Below, piece after piece: positions 9,438 through 18,365 of a stretch of 64,000 bases of DNA. This DNA is from CAZTAO01 sp964611645 (GTDB lineage Bacteria; Armatimonadota; UBA5829): NCBI GenBank assembly GCA_964611645.1, contig CAZTAO010000009.1, positions 62,001 through 126,000 of the forward strand, in the 5' to 3' direction. Position numbers and translations under genes: made by a program. Within the stretch, counting starts at the first letter, position 1. Each line of letters starts with the position of its first letter. The notes beneath the pieces are model-generated. The model was not told where the DNA came from. It searched no databases and saw only the letters and a program-made list of their open reading frames with translations.

Positions 9438-10931
9438 CTAATCCAGCCCCACCCTGTGCTGCTCGAAGCTCTTGCGGAAGTGGAAGCCGTAGGCGGCGTA
9501 GGTCATTGCCATAATGCAGAGCCTCGGCCTGTGGAATAGTGACCATAGCAGCAGCCGCCAGTAGTATGACCGCTCCTTTTCCAGAACTCCCAGCACAAAG
9601 CTGGCCTTGATAGCGGTGAGAATCTGGCCGAACTCGAAGACTCTGGCCCTGCGCTGTCTTGGTTTGTAGTTCTGCAGGAATGTCTTCACGCGGTGGTAGT
9701 AGGTGTTGGGCGAGTATATGCGGTCCACTATTCGCCGGTAACCCTCAATCAGCGCCTCCTGGTTCATCTTGGGGACGAAGTTGAGGGTGCTGTCTGTGTT
9801 GTCCCCGGTGCTGCCTCGGGTGAGCCTGCCTTCGGACATCAGCCGCTTGTAGAGCTTGGTGCCATAGGGCGCGTTGAGCAGGCCGACCATCGCGGTCACA
9901 ATCCCGCTTTCCTGGATGAAGCCGATCAGTCGGTCGAAAACCGTCGGCGGGTCACTGTCGAAGCCCACTATGAACCCCGCCTGAACCTCCATCCCCGCTT
10001 CCTGTATTATGCTCACGCTGCCCATGAGGTCGCGGTTCTTGTTCGGGGTCTTGTTACACTCTACCAGGCTTTCCTCGTTGGGCGACTCGATGCCCACAAA
10101 GACAGCCTCGAAACCCGCCTGCGTCATCTGGCTCATCAGCTCGGCGTCATCTGCCAGGTTCAGTGATACCTGCGAGTTGAATGCGAAGACGTGCTTCCTG
10201 CGCTGTGTCCAGTCGATAATCGCCGGAAGGATGTCATTTTTGACCTTGGGCTTGTCTCCTATGAAGTTGTCGTCCACAAAGAAGACTCCCCCTCGCCACC
10301 CCGCCAGGTAGAGCCTGTCCAGCTCCAGCATGACCTGCTTGGCGCTCTTTGAACGCGGCGCGCGGCCAAACAGGCTGGTTATGTTGCAGAACTCGCAGTC
10401 GTACGGGCACCCCCGGGAGAACTGCGTGGCCATAGAGGCATAACGCTTCAGGTTGATCAGGTCCCATCGGGGGATAGGGCTTGTGGCCATATCCGCCCAC
10501 TCGGTGGTTGTGTAGATGTGTTTCGGAGCACCATCGGCGAGATCCGCAAGGAACTGCGGAAGCGTAACTTCGGCCTCGTTGAGTACCAGGTAGTCGATAT
10601 CGTCGAAGCCCTCCGGGTTGGAAGTGACCAGCGGGCCGCCCGCGACCATCTTCACTCCCAGCGCCTTGCAGCGCGCGATCACGCTCCGCATCGACTTCTC
10701 CTGGATCGACATCGCACTTATCAGGACCAGGTCCGCCCACTGGAGATCATCGTCCTTGAGTGGGATCACATTCATATCGATAAGCTTGGGCTCCCAGTCT
10801 CTGGGGAGCATAGCTGCCACTGTCAGCAGGCCAAGCGGGGGGTAAACGGCTTTCTTTGAAATGAACTTCAAAGCGAACTTGAAGTTCCAGAATGTTTCCG
10901 GATACTCCGGATAGATGAGCAGGGCTCGCAT
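9438..10931 (-). CDS. B12-binding radical SAM protein (HpnR/DUF4070-like)
   Basis: A cobalamin-binding (Rossmann) N-terminal domain at residues 1-130 is followed by a radical SAM domain. The [4Fe-4S] motif CPYDCEFC supplies C175, C179 and C182. GWRGGVFFVDDNFIGDK and the C-terminal region (DUF4070-like, from about 345) place it with the B12 radical SAM family that includes hopanoid C-3 methylase and many uncharacterised methylases. Start choice: an ATG at 10937 touches the GAGG, so the next ATG at 10931, with GAGG six bases upstream, is preferred; the protein is 497 residues. No hopanoid gene lies nearby, so the substrate is unknown. The gene stands alone. Confidence 0.88.
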   Translation of the reverse strand: MRALLIYPEYPETFWNFKFALKFISKKAVYPPLGLLTVAAMLPRDWEPKLIDMNVIPLKDDDLQWADLVLISAMSIQEKSMRSVIARCKALGVKMVAGGPLVTSNPEGFDDIDYLVLNEAEVTLPQFLADLADGAPKHIYTTTEWADMATSPIPRWDLINLKRYASMATQFSRGCPYDCEFCNITSLFGRAPRSKSAKQVMLELDRLYLAGWRGGVFFVDDNFIGDKPKVKNDILPAIIDWTQRRKHVFAFNSQVSLNLADDAELMSQMTQAGFEAVFVGIESPNEESLVECNKTPNKNRDLMGSVSIIQEAGMEVQAGFIVGFDSDPPTVFDRLIGFIQESGIVTAMVGLLNAPYGTKLYKRLMSEGRLTRGSTGDNTDSTLNFVPKMNQEALIEGYRRIVDRIYSPNTYYHRVKTFLQNYKPRQRRARVFEFGQILTAIKASFVLGVLEKERSYYWRLLLWSLFHRPRLCIMAMTYAAYGFHFRKSFEQHRVGLD

Positions 10932-11343
10932 AGACATCCTCGGCTTTCGGGTGGCGTTGACGGTCAGGAATCGCTGTCATCAATGCGGTTCCCATCCCGC
11001 ACTACTTACGATTTAACCATGCAAATCGCAAACGTAGCGGGCTGCCCGATAATTCGTTCTTCGAGTTATCCAGGGCGGTAACCATCAACGCAGGGCAGGC
11101 AACAGCAGTCATCAATCAGCCGGGGAGGTGTTCCGATAGGGGCAGATCCCGGGGGAGCAGAGAAGATATAGGGCGCGTCCGTGAATTGCGCTCGATTGTG
11201 GAAACATGGTGGCGAACTAACGCTCCACCTATAAGTTGGTTCTACTAGACACCAATTCCATTATACCCACAATCGCGCCGAACAGCGAATTCGAGGCGCA
11301 ATGCCCCTCCCCTCCTCTCCGCTTCTCTGCTCCTCCGGCCCAA
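10932..11343. repeat. Gap with a long imperfect inverted-repeat element at 11149-11338
   Basis: No credible gene lies in this 412-bp gap. Between 11149 and 11338 is a nested inverted repeat. The outer arms are 11149-11165 and 11322-11338 (17 bp, one mismatch). An inner 9-bp pair CGATTGTGG / CCACAATCG lies at 11193-11201 and 11267-11275, with weaker similarity between. No flanking direct repeat was found. It may be a degenerate MITE or a long structured transcript in front of the radical SAM gene. Confidence 0.55.
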
Positions 11344-12555
11344 CTACAGCTTGGTCACATCCAGAATGCCTACTTCGATGTCTTCTTTGTTTACCGAATA
11401 GCCGATAAGCAATTTGTCGCCATCGACGATGCAGCTTGGGTACTGGTAGCCATGGCCTTTGAGGTGGCCGGGGAACCTCTGCCGGGTGCGCTCTGCTACA
11501 AGCTGGAAGGTCTTGTTGAACTTCGCGCCGTCGTCCGACAGCGACACAGCGAAGAAGTTGCGGTCCATGAACATATAGGTCTGGTTGCCGACCAGGTAGA
11601 ACCGCCCATCGGTCAGCCTGCCTGCGTGAACTCTGGACATGCTGTCCGGGAAGTTGGTCCGGATGACGTTTGTCCAGGTCCGGCCACCATCTTCGCTCAG
11701 AGCCACGCCCAACCGGCACGACGCCGACTCGTCCCGATGCCACATCCAAATCCGGCCGTCATCGTCCTGGTACCAGGAGGCCTCGCCGTAGAAATACTGG
11801 CCCTCGTCGTGGCCGTTGTAGTAATCTGCGGGGTCGTCGTTGTATGGGAACGGTATGACTTCGGGCTTCTCGCTGGGGTCGTCTCCCGGCCAAAGCAAAG
11901 CACCGGGCTTGAAGTCGTGGGTGGTCGCCGGGCCTAGAAGCCTGCCTTCTCTGGTAAGCCTGGGAGCTTCCAGAGTCCACTGGAGGTCAAAATGGCCTTC
12001 CTTGGCAAGCCGCCAGTGGATGCCGTCTTCGGACTCGTGCAGGTCGAAGCGGTAGGAGACCTTGGTGTTGTCGTGGATGCTCATTCCGGGGTTGGTCGCG
12101 TGGACAAGGTCCCACTTCTCCTGGATGAACGCATAAAGCTTGTCCTTGCCCGCATACAGCGCTCCGCAGTTGCGCAGCATCCCCGCCTCTTCGTTCCCAT
12201 CCGCCACGACTATCGGCTCCGACCACTTCCGCGCATCATCCGACCACGCGATCAGAGTCTTCTGGCCGGGCCATTCTTCATTTACCAGGCAATTGTCCCA
12301 CGCGAACCAATACTTGCCTTTCCACTTGGCCAGGCAGGAGTGATGGTTGTAGGTGCCTTTCTCTACGCTGGTTTTGAACACCGACACCCGCTCCATGTCG
12401 GCCATCGGGATAACCCCGTGGCCCGCGAAGCCATCTCCCCGGGTGCATCCGCAGAACTCGAAAGCCTGCAGCGTGTAATGCATCCGCAGCTTCTGCTCAA
12501 GCTCCGGATCGAGCACATCCATCATCTCTCTGGTGTAGATGTCGGGTTTCGCCAT
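11344..12555 (-). CDS. Sialidase-fold (BNR/Asp-box) glycoside hydrolase-like protein
   Basis: A 403-residue predicted beta-propeller protein without signal peptide. Asp-box-like motifs such as SEDGGRTW and ESEDGIHW, plus the repeated pattern of strand, Asp/Gly turn and aromatic residue, indicate the six-bladed sialidase fold. Family relatives are exo-alpha-sialidases and other retaining glycosidases, but the Arg triad of true sialidases was not clearly found, so the substrate is open. The ATG has a strong GGAGG five bases upstream. It is apparently monocistronic. Sialate O-acetylesterase-type genes lie about 48 kb away in this window, which makes a role with acidic sugars plausible but not shown. 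Confidence 0.7.
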   Translation of the reverse strand: MAKPDIYTREMMDVLDPELEQKLRMHYTLQAFEFCGCTRGDGFAGHGVIPMADMERVSVFKTSVEKGTYNHHSCLAKWKGKYWFAWDNCLVNEEWPGQKTLIAWSDDARKWSEPIVVADGNEEAGMLRNCGALYAGKDKLYAFIQEKWDLVHATNPGMSIHDNTKVSYRFDLHESEDGIHWRLAKEGHFDLQWTLEAPRLTREGRLLGPATTHDFKPGALLWPGDDPSEKPEVIPFPYNDDPADYYNGHDEGQYFYGEASWYQDDDGRIWMWHRDESASCRLGVALSEDGGRTWTNVIRTNFPDSMSRVHAGRLTDGRFYLVGNQTYMFMDRNFFAVSLSDDGAKFNKTFQLVAERTRQRFPGHLKGHGYQYPSCIVDGDKLLIGYSVNKEDIEVGILDVTKL

Positions 12556-12639
12556 TGTTTCCTCCGATGGTTCCGTCTGGTCACAGCCCAGTAGTATGAA
12601 GCCGTTTTGTACGGCTTAGGCGCTTGCGACAGCCATTCC

Positions 12640-12668
12640 TTCAAGTCTTTGAGTGAATGTGGCATAAT
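12640..12668 (+). promoter_or_regulatory. Possible sigma70-type promoter for the clostripain-family gene
   Basis: A CATAAT (12663-12668) stands 17 bases after TTCAAG (12640-12645), just upstream of the gene starting at 12689. The -10 box is good and the -35 weak. A 7-bp hairpin (12599-12605 / 12611-12617) precedes it. Confidence 0.35.
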
Positions 12669-12688
12669 ATAGGCGAGGTTTGATCCGG

Positions 12689-13945
12689 ATGAGATTACTC
12701 TCGATAGCGTTTACCATTCTGGCGTGCTTCCTGCTTCTCCCCGGCTGTGGAGGAGGGGGCGGTTCCGCGCCTCCCAACCCTGACGACGGCCTCCCGATTC
12801 CTATTCGCACCAAAGAGGAGGCTATGCGGCACGGCGCGTGGACTGTGCTGGTGTATCTGGATGGCGACAACGATCTCGAACAATACGCCATCGCCAATTT
12901 CAACCAGATGGAACAGGTGGGATCTTCGGCGGATGTGCGGGTGATAGTACAATTCGACCGCACTCCCGGCTTCGATTCCACCAATGGCAACTGGGCGGAC
13001 ACCCGCCGGTTCCTAGTTACGCGGGGTGCAGACACCAACCTCATGAGTTCCCTGCGGCTGGATGACCCTCCGATGGGCGAAGCGGACATGGGCAGCCCGG
13101 ATACCCTGCGGGACTTCGTGCAGTGGGGCAGGTCCACTTTCCCCGCCGACCACTATGCGCTGGTGGTTTGGGACCACGGCACCGGATGGGAGATCCACAC
13201 GCTTTCCGACCAGATTCCCTACAAATTCATCGCCCTGGACTCCACCAGCGGCAACGCTCTGGACGTGTCGGAAATCAAGACCGCGATGTCCGGCCTCCGG
13301 GTGGACGTTCTCGCATTCGACGCGTGCTTTATGCAGGAGATGGAAGTCGCCTACGAGCTTCGAACCACCGCAAAGTACATGGTGGGTTCGCCGTCGGCGA
13401 TCCCGGCGTATGGTTTCGACTACAATCTCATCCTGCGCGGATTGAGGGGAACAACCACCCCGGAGGGGCTTGGCAGGCTCTTGGTTGATGACTATATGAC
13501 CAGGTACTCCGGAGGATTCAAGGGCATCACCATAAGCATGCTGGACCTCGACCGGATGGACTCGCTGGCAGCCGCCGCCAACAACTACGCTACTGTCCTG
13601 ATGGACTACGCCGCAGCCAAGGCAGATGAACTCAAAGCCGCCAGAGATTCCAGCCTGGACTACTCCACCATAGACTCCGGGCCGGACCGACAGTCGCGAG
13701 ATATGCTGCAATACGCCGGATTGTCTGCTTCCGCAGTCGGAAGCCCGGCAGACGCCGCTTATGCTGCGCTGGTCGATGCATACGGCAGGGCAGTGCTGGT
13801 TGAGAAACACAACCCGGACACCCCCACCGCGCGCGGCCTTTCGATTTACCTACCGCCGGCTTCAGCCTACAATTCCAGGTATGGGCTGCTGGAATTCTCC
13901 AGAAACACTATCTGGGACGAGTGGCTGCAGGCGCAGGTGAAGTGA
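12689..13945 (+). CDS. Clostripain-family (C11) cysteine peptidase, lipoprotein
   Basis: An extracytoplasmic lipoprotein: the signal peptide ends in the lipobox LLPGC, giving lipidated C20, followed by a Gly/Pro linker. The peptidase core carries the C11 pair H163 in WDHGTGW and C213 in FDACFM. C11 enzymes cleave after Arg or Lys and often self-activate. The ATG at 12689 has GAGG ten bases upstream; an in-frame TTG at 12680 is too close to that SD. The 418-residue length is typical for bacterial C11 lipoproteins. It stands alone on the plus strand. Confidence 0.88.
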   Translation: MRLLSIAFTILACFLLLPGCGGGGGSAPPNPDDGLPIPIRTKEEAMRHGAWTVLVYLDGDNDLEQYAIANFNQMEQVGSSADVRVIVQFDRTPGFDSTNGNWADTRRFLVTRGADTNLMSSLRLDDPPMGEADMGSPDTLRDFVQWGRSTFPADHYALVVWDHGTGWEIHTLSDQIPYKFIALDSTSGNALDVSEIKTAMSGLRVDVLAFDACFMQEMEVAYELRTTAKYMVGSPSAIPAYGFDYNLILRGLRGTTTPEGLGRLLVDDYMTRYSGGFKGITISMLDLDRMDSLAAAANNYATVLMDYAAAKADELKAARDSSLDYSTIDSGPDRQSRDMLQYAGLSASAVGSPADAAYAALVDAYGRAVLVEKHNPDTPTARGLSIYLPPASAYNSRYGLLEFSRNTIWDEWLQAQVK

Positions 13946-14002
13946 TTCACAGACTGCGCAGATTGGGTATACCGCAAACAGACAGCAAGAAAGCTGCTTT
14001 TC

Positions 14003-14112
14003 ATCACGAAAGCCGGAAATCACGAAAGGGAATTGTTATTCCGAAGGAGCTCGCAAGCTCGGAATGACTATCTTTCGTTTTTCGTGTTTTCCCCATTTCG
14101 TGCTTTCGTGAT
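14003..14112. repeat. Intergenic palindromic repeat, ATCACGAAAG family, copy 2
   Basis: A 110-bp imperfect inverted repeat ending 30 bases before the manB-like TTG. It begins ATCACGAAAG and ends CTTTCGTGAT. Its right half (TTCGTGTTTTCCCCATTTCG, then TGCTTTCGTGAT) closely matches copy 1 at 9313-9394. The copies flank unrelated genes, so this is a dispersed family. An inner palindrome GAGCTCGCAAGCTC lies at its centre. Confidence 0.75.
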
Positions 14113-14141
14113 TACCATACCACTAACCGGAGGAAACAGCA

Positions 14142-15506
14142 TTGCAACTCGGACCTAGAAAACTCAATCGCGCCATCTTCAAGGCCTACGACATCCGGGG
14201 CCTTTACCCCCAGGAACTGGATGATGACGGCGCGTACCGCATCGCCAGGGCTTTTGTGTCCTCTGTTGGCGCAAAGACGGTGCTGGTCTCTCACGACATG
14301 AGAGAATCCGCAGAGCCGTTTGAGGGCGCCACTATTCGGGGCTGCCTGGACCAGGGCGCGGATGTTATCCCGATAGGCCTCTCCAGCACTCCAATGTACT
14401 ACTACGCAGTGAACCTGCTCAAGGCCGACGCCGGCATTACCTGTTCTGCGTCGCATAATCCGGCGGAGTACAACGGCTACAAGATGGTCCTGGGCGGCGC
14501 GGTGCCTTCCATAGACAAGGTATCCAGCGAGAGGCTGTGGGAGATAGCCTGCAAAGGGGACTTCGAGGAACCGGCGATGAAGGGCAAACTGCTGCCGGAA
14601 GTTGATGTGATGGATAAATACATCGAGGCGGTTCTGGATACCGCCGGCTTCCGGGATTTCGGGGACCTGAAGATAGTGGTCGACTGCGCCAACGGTATGG
14701 GTGGGCACCATCTGCCGACGCTGTTTGAGAAAGTGGGCAACAACCCCATCAAGCTCTACTGGCGACCGGACGGCAGCTTCCCCAACCATGAAGCCAACCC
14801 CCTCAAGACCGAGACCCTTCTTGCGCTGCGCGACAGAGTGGTGGATGAGCAGGCCGACCTGGGAGTTGCGTTCGATGGCGACGGCGACCGGGTGGCGTTT
14901 GTGGATGAAAAGGGCGGGATAATCCCCGGCGACCTCATCACGGCGTTGATTGGCCGGATGATCCTGAAGAAGAATCCCGGGGAGAAGATACTCTACGATT
15001 TGCGGTCAAGTTGGGTTGTGCCGGAGGAGATAGAGAAAGCCGGTGGTGAGGCTGTGCAGTGCAGGGTCGGGCACGCGCTGATCAAGAGCCAAATGAGGCG
15101 CGAGGGCGGAATCTTCGGCGGCGAGCTTTCCAGCCACTATTACTTCAAGGAATTCTACACCACCGACAACGGCGACCTGGCGATGATGTATATCATCAGC
15201 CTCCTGTTGGACGACAAGCGGCCGTTCTCGGAGATTGTGAAGCCGCTGAAGCGATACTTCCAGAGCGGGGAGATCAACTCCGAAGTCGCCGACATCCCTG
15301 CAATCCTTAGCAAACTCAGGCAAACCTACGGCCCCATCGGCACGAAGTCATACGAACTGGATGGCTATTCGGTGGAGTTCGAGGACTGGTGGTTCAACGT
15401 CCGAGCCTCCAACACCGAACCCCTGATCCGCCTGAACCTAGAGGCCAAGGACAAGGGCCTGATGGAAGAGAAGGTTGAGGAGTTGTTGAATGTGATTCGG
15501 GGGTAG
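14142..15506 (+). CDS. Phosphomannomutase/phosphoglucomutase
   Basis: An alpha-D-phosphohexomutase interconverting hexose 6- and 1-phosphates, feeding GDP-mannose or UDP-glucose and surface polysaccharide synthesis. Four-domain architecture with all loops: phosphoserine S104 in CSASHNP, Mg2+ loop D245/D247/D249 in FDGDGDR, sugar-specificity loop GGELSSH, and phosphate-binding RASNTEP near the C-terminus. The GGE(L/M)S motif fits dual PMM/PGM enzymes. It starts with TTG at 14142, eight bases after GGAGG. At 454 residues it has the usual length. No sugar-nucleotide genes are adjacent. Confidence 0.93.
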   Translation: MQLGPRKLNRAIFKAYDIRGLYPQELDDDGAYRIARAFVSSVGAKTVLVSHDMRESAEPFEGATIRGCLDQGADVIPIGLSSTPMYYYAVNLLKADAGITCSASHNPAEYNGYKMVLGGAVPSIDKVSSERLWEIACKGDFEEPAMKGKLLPEVDVMDKYIEAVLDTAGFRDFGDLKIVVDCANGMGGHHLPTLFEKVGNNPIKLYWRPDGSFPNHEANPLKTETLLALRDRVVDEQADLGVAFDGDGDRVAFVDEKGGIIPGDLITALIGRMILKKNPGEKILYDLRSSWVVPEEIEKAGGEAVQCRVGHALIKSQMRREGGIFGGELSSHYYFKEFYTTDNGDLAMMYIISLLLDDKRPFSEIVKPLKRYFQSGEINSEVADIPAILSKLRQTYGPIGTKSYELDGYSVEFEDWWFNVRASNTEPLIRLNLEAKDKGLMEEKVEELLNVIRG

Positions 15507-15528
15507 CAGTTCCGAATTCCGTAGCGTG

Positions 15529-15676
15529 CTATGCTGCGGGAACGCCGACTTGCGCTACGCCTACAAGTCTGCTCGGGGTGAGTTCCCGCAGCCCCACCGC
15601 CCACATGGAGAAGCTGCGGGAACTTATATCGTGCAGACTCCGAAAGCCTGTGCAGACCGACGTTCCCGCAGCATAG
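15529..15676. repeat. Nested palindrome with four copies of an 11-mer
   Basis: Four copies of GCTGCGGGAAC in alternating orientation. The outer arms 15529-15544 and 15661-15676 are a perfect 16-bp pair (CTATGCTGCGGGAACG and its complement). The inner arms 15581-15592 and 15613-15624 are a perfect 12-bp pair. The DNA can form either two side-by-side hairpins or one long nested one. It lies between the phosphomannomutase and the second radical SAM gene. Confidence 0.8.
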
Positions 15677-15679
15677 AAG

Positions 15680-15732
15680 AACCGCTTGCCCTGAGTGCGA
15701 GCGCCAGCGAGTGTATCGAAGGGCAGGCGGTT
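15680..15732. repeat. Palindrome upstream of the second radical SAM gene
   Basis: Arms 15680-15692 and 15720-15732 (AACCGCTTGCCCT and its complement, one mismatch) surround a 27-base loop. It begins four bases after the nested palindrome and ends 34 bases before the next start codon, so it could be in the leader of that mRNA. Confidence 0.6.
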
Positions 15733-15766
15733 CTGTTCACAGCTCTTCAGACCGCCCGGAGGCCCA

Positions 15767-17194
15767 ATGAGAATCCTGTTAGTCAACACAAACCGAATGA
15801 AGCCCGCAATAGCCCCTATCGGGCTGGACTACCTGGCCGATAGCCTTGCCGCAGCGGGGCATGAGCCTCACTTGCTCGATCTGTGCTTCTCCACGGATAT
15901 CGCCGGTGATATACGAGCGGCTATCTACACGGCGTTGCCTCACGCCATCGGAGTCACCGTTCGCAATACCGACGATTGCTACTTCAGCGGCGGGGCGTTC
16001 TTCTTGCCTGAGATAGCCGAGATTGTGAAGCTGATCCGCTCGCACATAAACGCGCCCGTGGTGATGGGCGGGGTGGGGTTCTCAGTCGCGCCGGAGCAGG
16101 TGCTGGAGTTCTGCGGAGGCGATTATGGCATCGCGGGCGAGGGTGAAGTTGGTTTCCTGAGGCTATTGGCGGCCATAGATCGCGGCTCGGGGTTTGAGGC
16201 TGTGCCTGGGCTGGTTTGGCGGGATAACGGGTCTATCAGGCGCAACACGGCGGTTGATGTTGACCTGGACTCCCTCCCACCGCGCCGCCGCGCGCTTCCC
16301 GACAACCCCCGCTACTTCCGCGAAGGCGGGCAGGCGGGGTTTGAGACCAAGCGGGGGTGCAACATGCCCTGCACTTACTGCGCGGACCCGGTGTCCAAGG
16401 GCAGGCGGGTGCGGCTGAGGTCTCCGAAGTTGGTTGTGGAGGAGCTCACTGCGCTGCTGGCTCAGGGCATCGACTACTTCCACACCTGCGACTGCGAGTT
16501 CAACATCCCCGGTGACCACGCGAAAGCCGTCTGCCGGGAGATAATCGACGCAGGTTTGGGTACTCGAATCCGCTGGTACGCTTACTGCTCCGTCGCGCCG
16601 TTCGATGCCGAGATGGCCGACCTTGCCAAACGGGCGGGGTGCGCCGGCATAGACTTCGGCGCGGACAGCGGGAACGCCGCAATGCTCAACCGCCTTGGCC
16701 GGGGCTTCTCCCCCGACGATATCGCCGAAACCGCCCGCCTCTGCCACCAGTCTGGCATCCCGTTCATGTACGACCTGCTGGTCGGCGGCCCCGGTGAGAC
16801 CCGGGAGACCGTCCGCGAGACTATTGAACTGATGAAACGAATCGAGGCAGACTGCGTGGGCGTGGCGATGGGTGTGAGGGTCTATGAGGGCACGCAGATG
16901 GCCGATCTCATCCGCGCTCAGGGCGATATGTCCGCCAACCCCGACCTCTACGGCGCAAAGACCGACAACCCCCACTTCCTCCGACCGGTTTTCTACATCT
17001 CCCCCGACCTCGGCGAAGGGATTGTCCCGTTCCTCCACGAACTAGTCGGCAGGAACGACCGCTTCTTCCTCCCCAGCAATGAGGAAGTCGACTCCAACTA
17101 CAACTACAACGAGAACACAGTCCTGGTCAACGCCATCAAGAGCGGCGAGCGCGGGGCCTACTGGGACATGCTGAGAAGAATGAAAGGGAACTGA
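15767..17194 (+). CDS. B12-binding radical SAM protein
   Basis: A 475-residue protein with an N-terminal cobalamin-binding domain (residues 1-140; MRILLVNTNR, MGGVGFS and GEGEVGF are typical) and a radical SAM domain whose motif CNMPCTYC gives C198, C202 and C205. DFGADSGN and DLLVGGPGETRET mark the later barrel strands. The ATG at 15767 has GGAGG upstream, only four bases away; upstream in-frame sequence to 15695 is palindrome-derived and unlikely to be coding. Substrate unknown. The beta-helix gene begins one base after its stop, so the two form an operon. Confidence 0.85.
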   Translation: MRILLVNTNRMKPAIAPIGLDYLADSLAAAGHEPHLLDLCFSTDIAGDIRAAIYTALPHAIGVTVRNTDDCYFSGGAFFLPEIAEIVKLIRSHINAPVVMGGVGFSVAPEQVLEFCGGDYGIAGEGEVGFLRLLAAIDRGSGFEAVPGLVWRDNGSIRRNTAVDVDLDSLPPRRRALPDNPRYFREGGQAGFETKRGCNMPCTYCADPVSKGRRVRLRSPKLVVEELTALLAQGIDYFHTCDCEFNIPGDHAKAVCREIIDAGLGTRIRWYAYCSVAPFDAEMADLAKRAGCAGIDFGADSGNAAMLNRLGRGFSPDDIAETARLCHQSGIPFMYDLLVGGPGETRETVRETIELMKRIEADCVGVAMGVRVYEGTQMADLIRAQGDMSANPDLYGAKTDNPHFLRPVFYISPDLGEGIVPFLHELVGRNDRFFLPSNEEVDSNYNYNENTVLVNAIKSGERGAYWDMLRRMKGN

Positions 17195-17195
17195 T

Positions 17196-18365
17196 ATGCT
17201 ACGACTTCTGAGACCAGCCATATTCACACTTCTGGCAGCGTTCTGCTGCATGTGCGCACACGCCGCGCCCGACCAGATTGTCCTAACCAAATACGGCGCG
17301 AAGGGGGACGGCAAGACCAACTGCACCGCCGCGCTGAAGAGGGCCCTGGCATCCGGCTGCAAGAGTATTCGTATACCCGCCGGGGTATATATGCTCGGCC
17401 CTGAAACACTAAATATGCCAGTGAATACGCTGGTATTCGGCGACGGGCCGGGAACGGTGCTCAGGCTGGCCAAAGGTACGGAGACTCTGCTGAATATGGG
17501 CACGGGGGCCAGGCTGGACTCTCTCGCCATCGACGGCAAGCTGGGCAAATCCGGCGGCGTCGGGGACGGGGTGGTGTCGCTTGGAGGCAGTGCGGGCTGC
17601 GTAGTGGACTCCGTATCCTTCAAAGACTGCGACAGGTCCTGCGTTCTCACAGACCACGCCACCGACCTCATCGTCCGCGACTGCGATTTCCGCAATGTGG
17701 GGCTGGCTGTGTCTCTTCAGTTCTCCAGCAGGGCAAAGATCACGGGCAACACAGTGGTGGACGCAAAGACGCACGGCATACAGTTCTGGGGCAACTGGAA
17801 GTTTGAGAGCAAACAATCCGAAGACCTAATCATAACGGGTAACTACATCAAGAATGGTGGCGGCGGGGCCATCTGGGGAACCGGCGCGACGCGCGTGGTA
17901 GCGGCCAACAACATAGTCGATGGCGCGGGCGATGTTGGGATCGACCTGGAGTGGTGCGACGACTCGGTGATCACCGGCAACACCATTCGCAACTGCGAAA
18001 ACGGCGGAATCAGCCTCTTCTTCTCGTGCTCAAGAGTATCGATTACCGGCAATACAATACTCAACGACCGCGAGATCAAAGACCCGGAGGCCGACTGGTA
18101 CGTGCGTTCCGGAATCTGGCTAACCTACCCCAACACTGAAACATTCAAGAACGATACCGGCCACCGGGACGTCACTATAGTTGGGAACACGATCCGCAGC
18201 CTGCCCGGAAGGCGCAGGGCAATGTGGATCGGCTCCGGGAGCAGCAACATCACGATATCCGCCAACACCCTCAGCGGCGCGGCGGCGTGGCAAGGCGGGG
18301 AGCACAAAGTCACCCCAATGGTGCTCAAAGAGATACCCGAAAACGTGGTGATTGGCGGTCAGTAG
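17196..18365 (+). CDS. Secreted right-handed beta-helix (pectate-lyase-superfamily) protein
   Basis: A 389-residue exported protein with signal peptide (residues 1-23, cut after CAHA). The mature N-terminus carries the pectate-lyase-3/GH28-like opener YGAKGDGKTNCTAALKRAL and PAGVYMLG, then repeated turns such as ITGN and VVGN-like rungs (VITGNTIRNCENGGISLFF, VSITGNTI) of a parallel beta-helix. This fits a polysaccharide lyase/hydrolase or glycan epimerase of the surface. GH28 catalytic Asp clusters were not recognised. It is coupled to the radical SAM gene, an unexplained pairing. Confidence 0.8.
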   Translation: MLRLLRPAIFTLLAAFCCMCAHAAPDQIVLTKYGAKGDGKTNCTAALKRALASGCKSIRIPAGVYMLGPETLNMPVNTLVFGDGPGTVLRLAKGTETLLNMGTGARLDSLAIDGKLGKSGGVGDGVVSLGGSAGCVVDSVSFKDCDRSCVLTDHATDLIVRDCDFRNVGLAVSLQFSSRAKITGNTVVDAKTHGIQFWGNWKFESKQSEDLIITGNYIKNGGGGAIWGTGATRVVAANNIVDGAGDVGIDLEWCDDSVITGNTIRNCENGGISLFFSCSRVSITGNTILNDREIKDPEADWYVRSGIWLTYPNTETFKNDTGHRDVTIVGNTIRSLPGRRRAMWIGSGSSNITISANTLSGAAAWQGGEHKVTPMVLKEIPENVVIGGQ

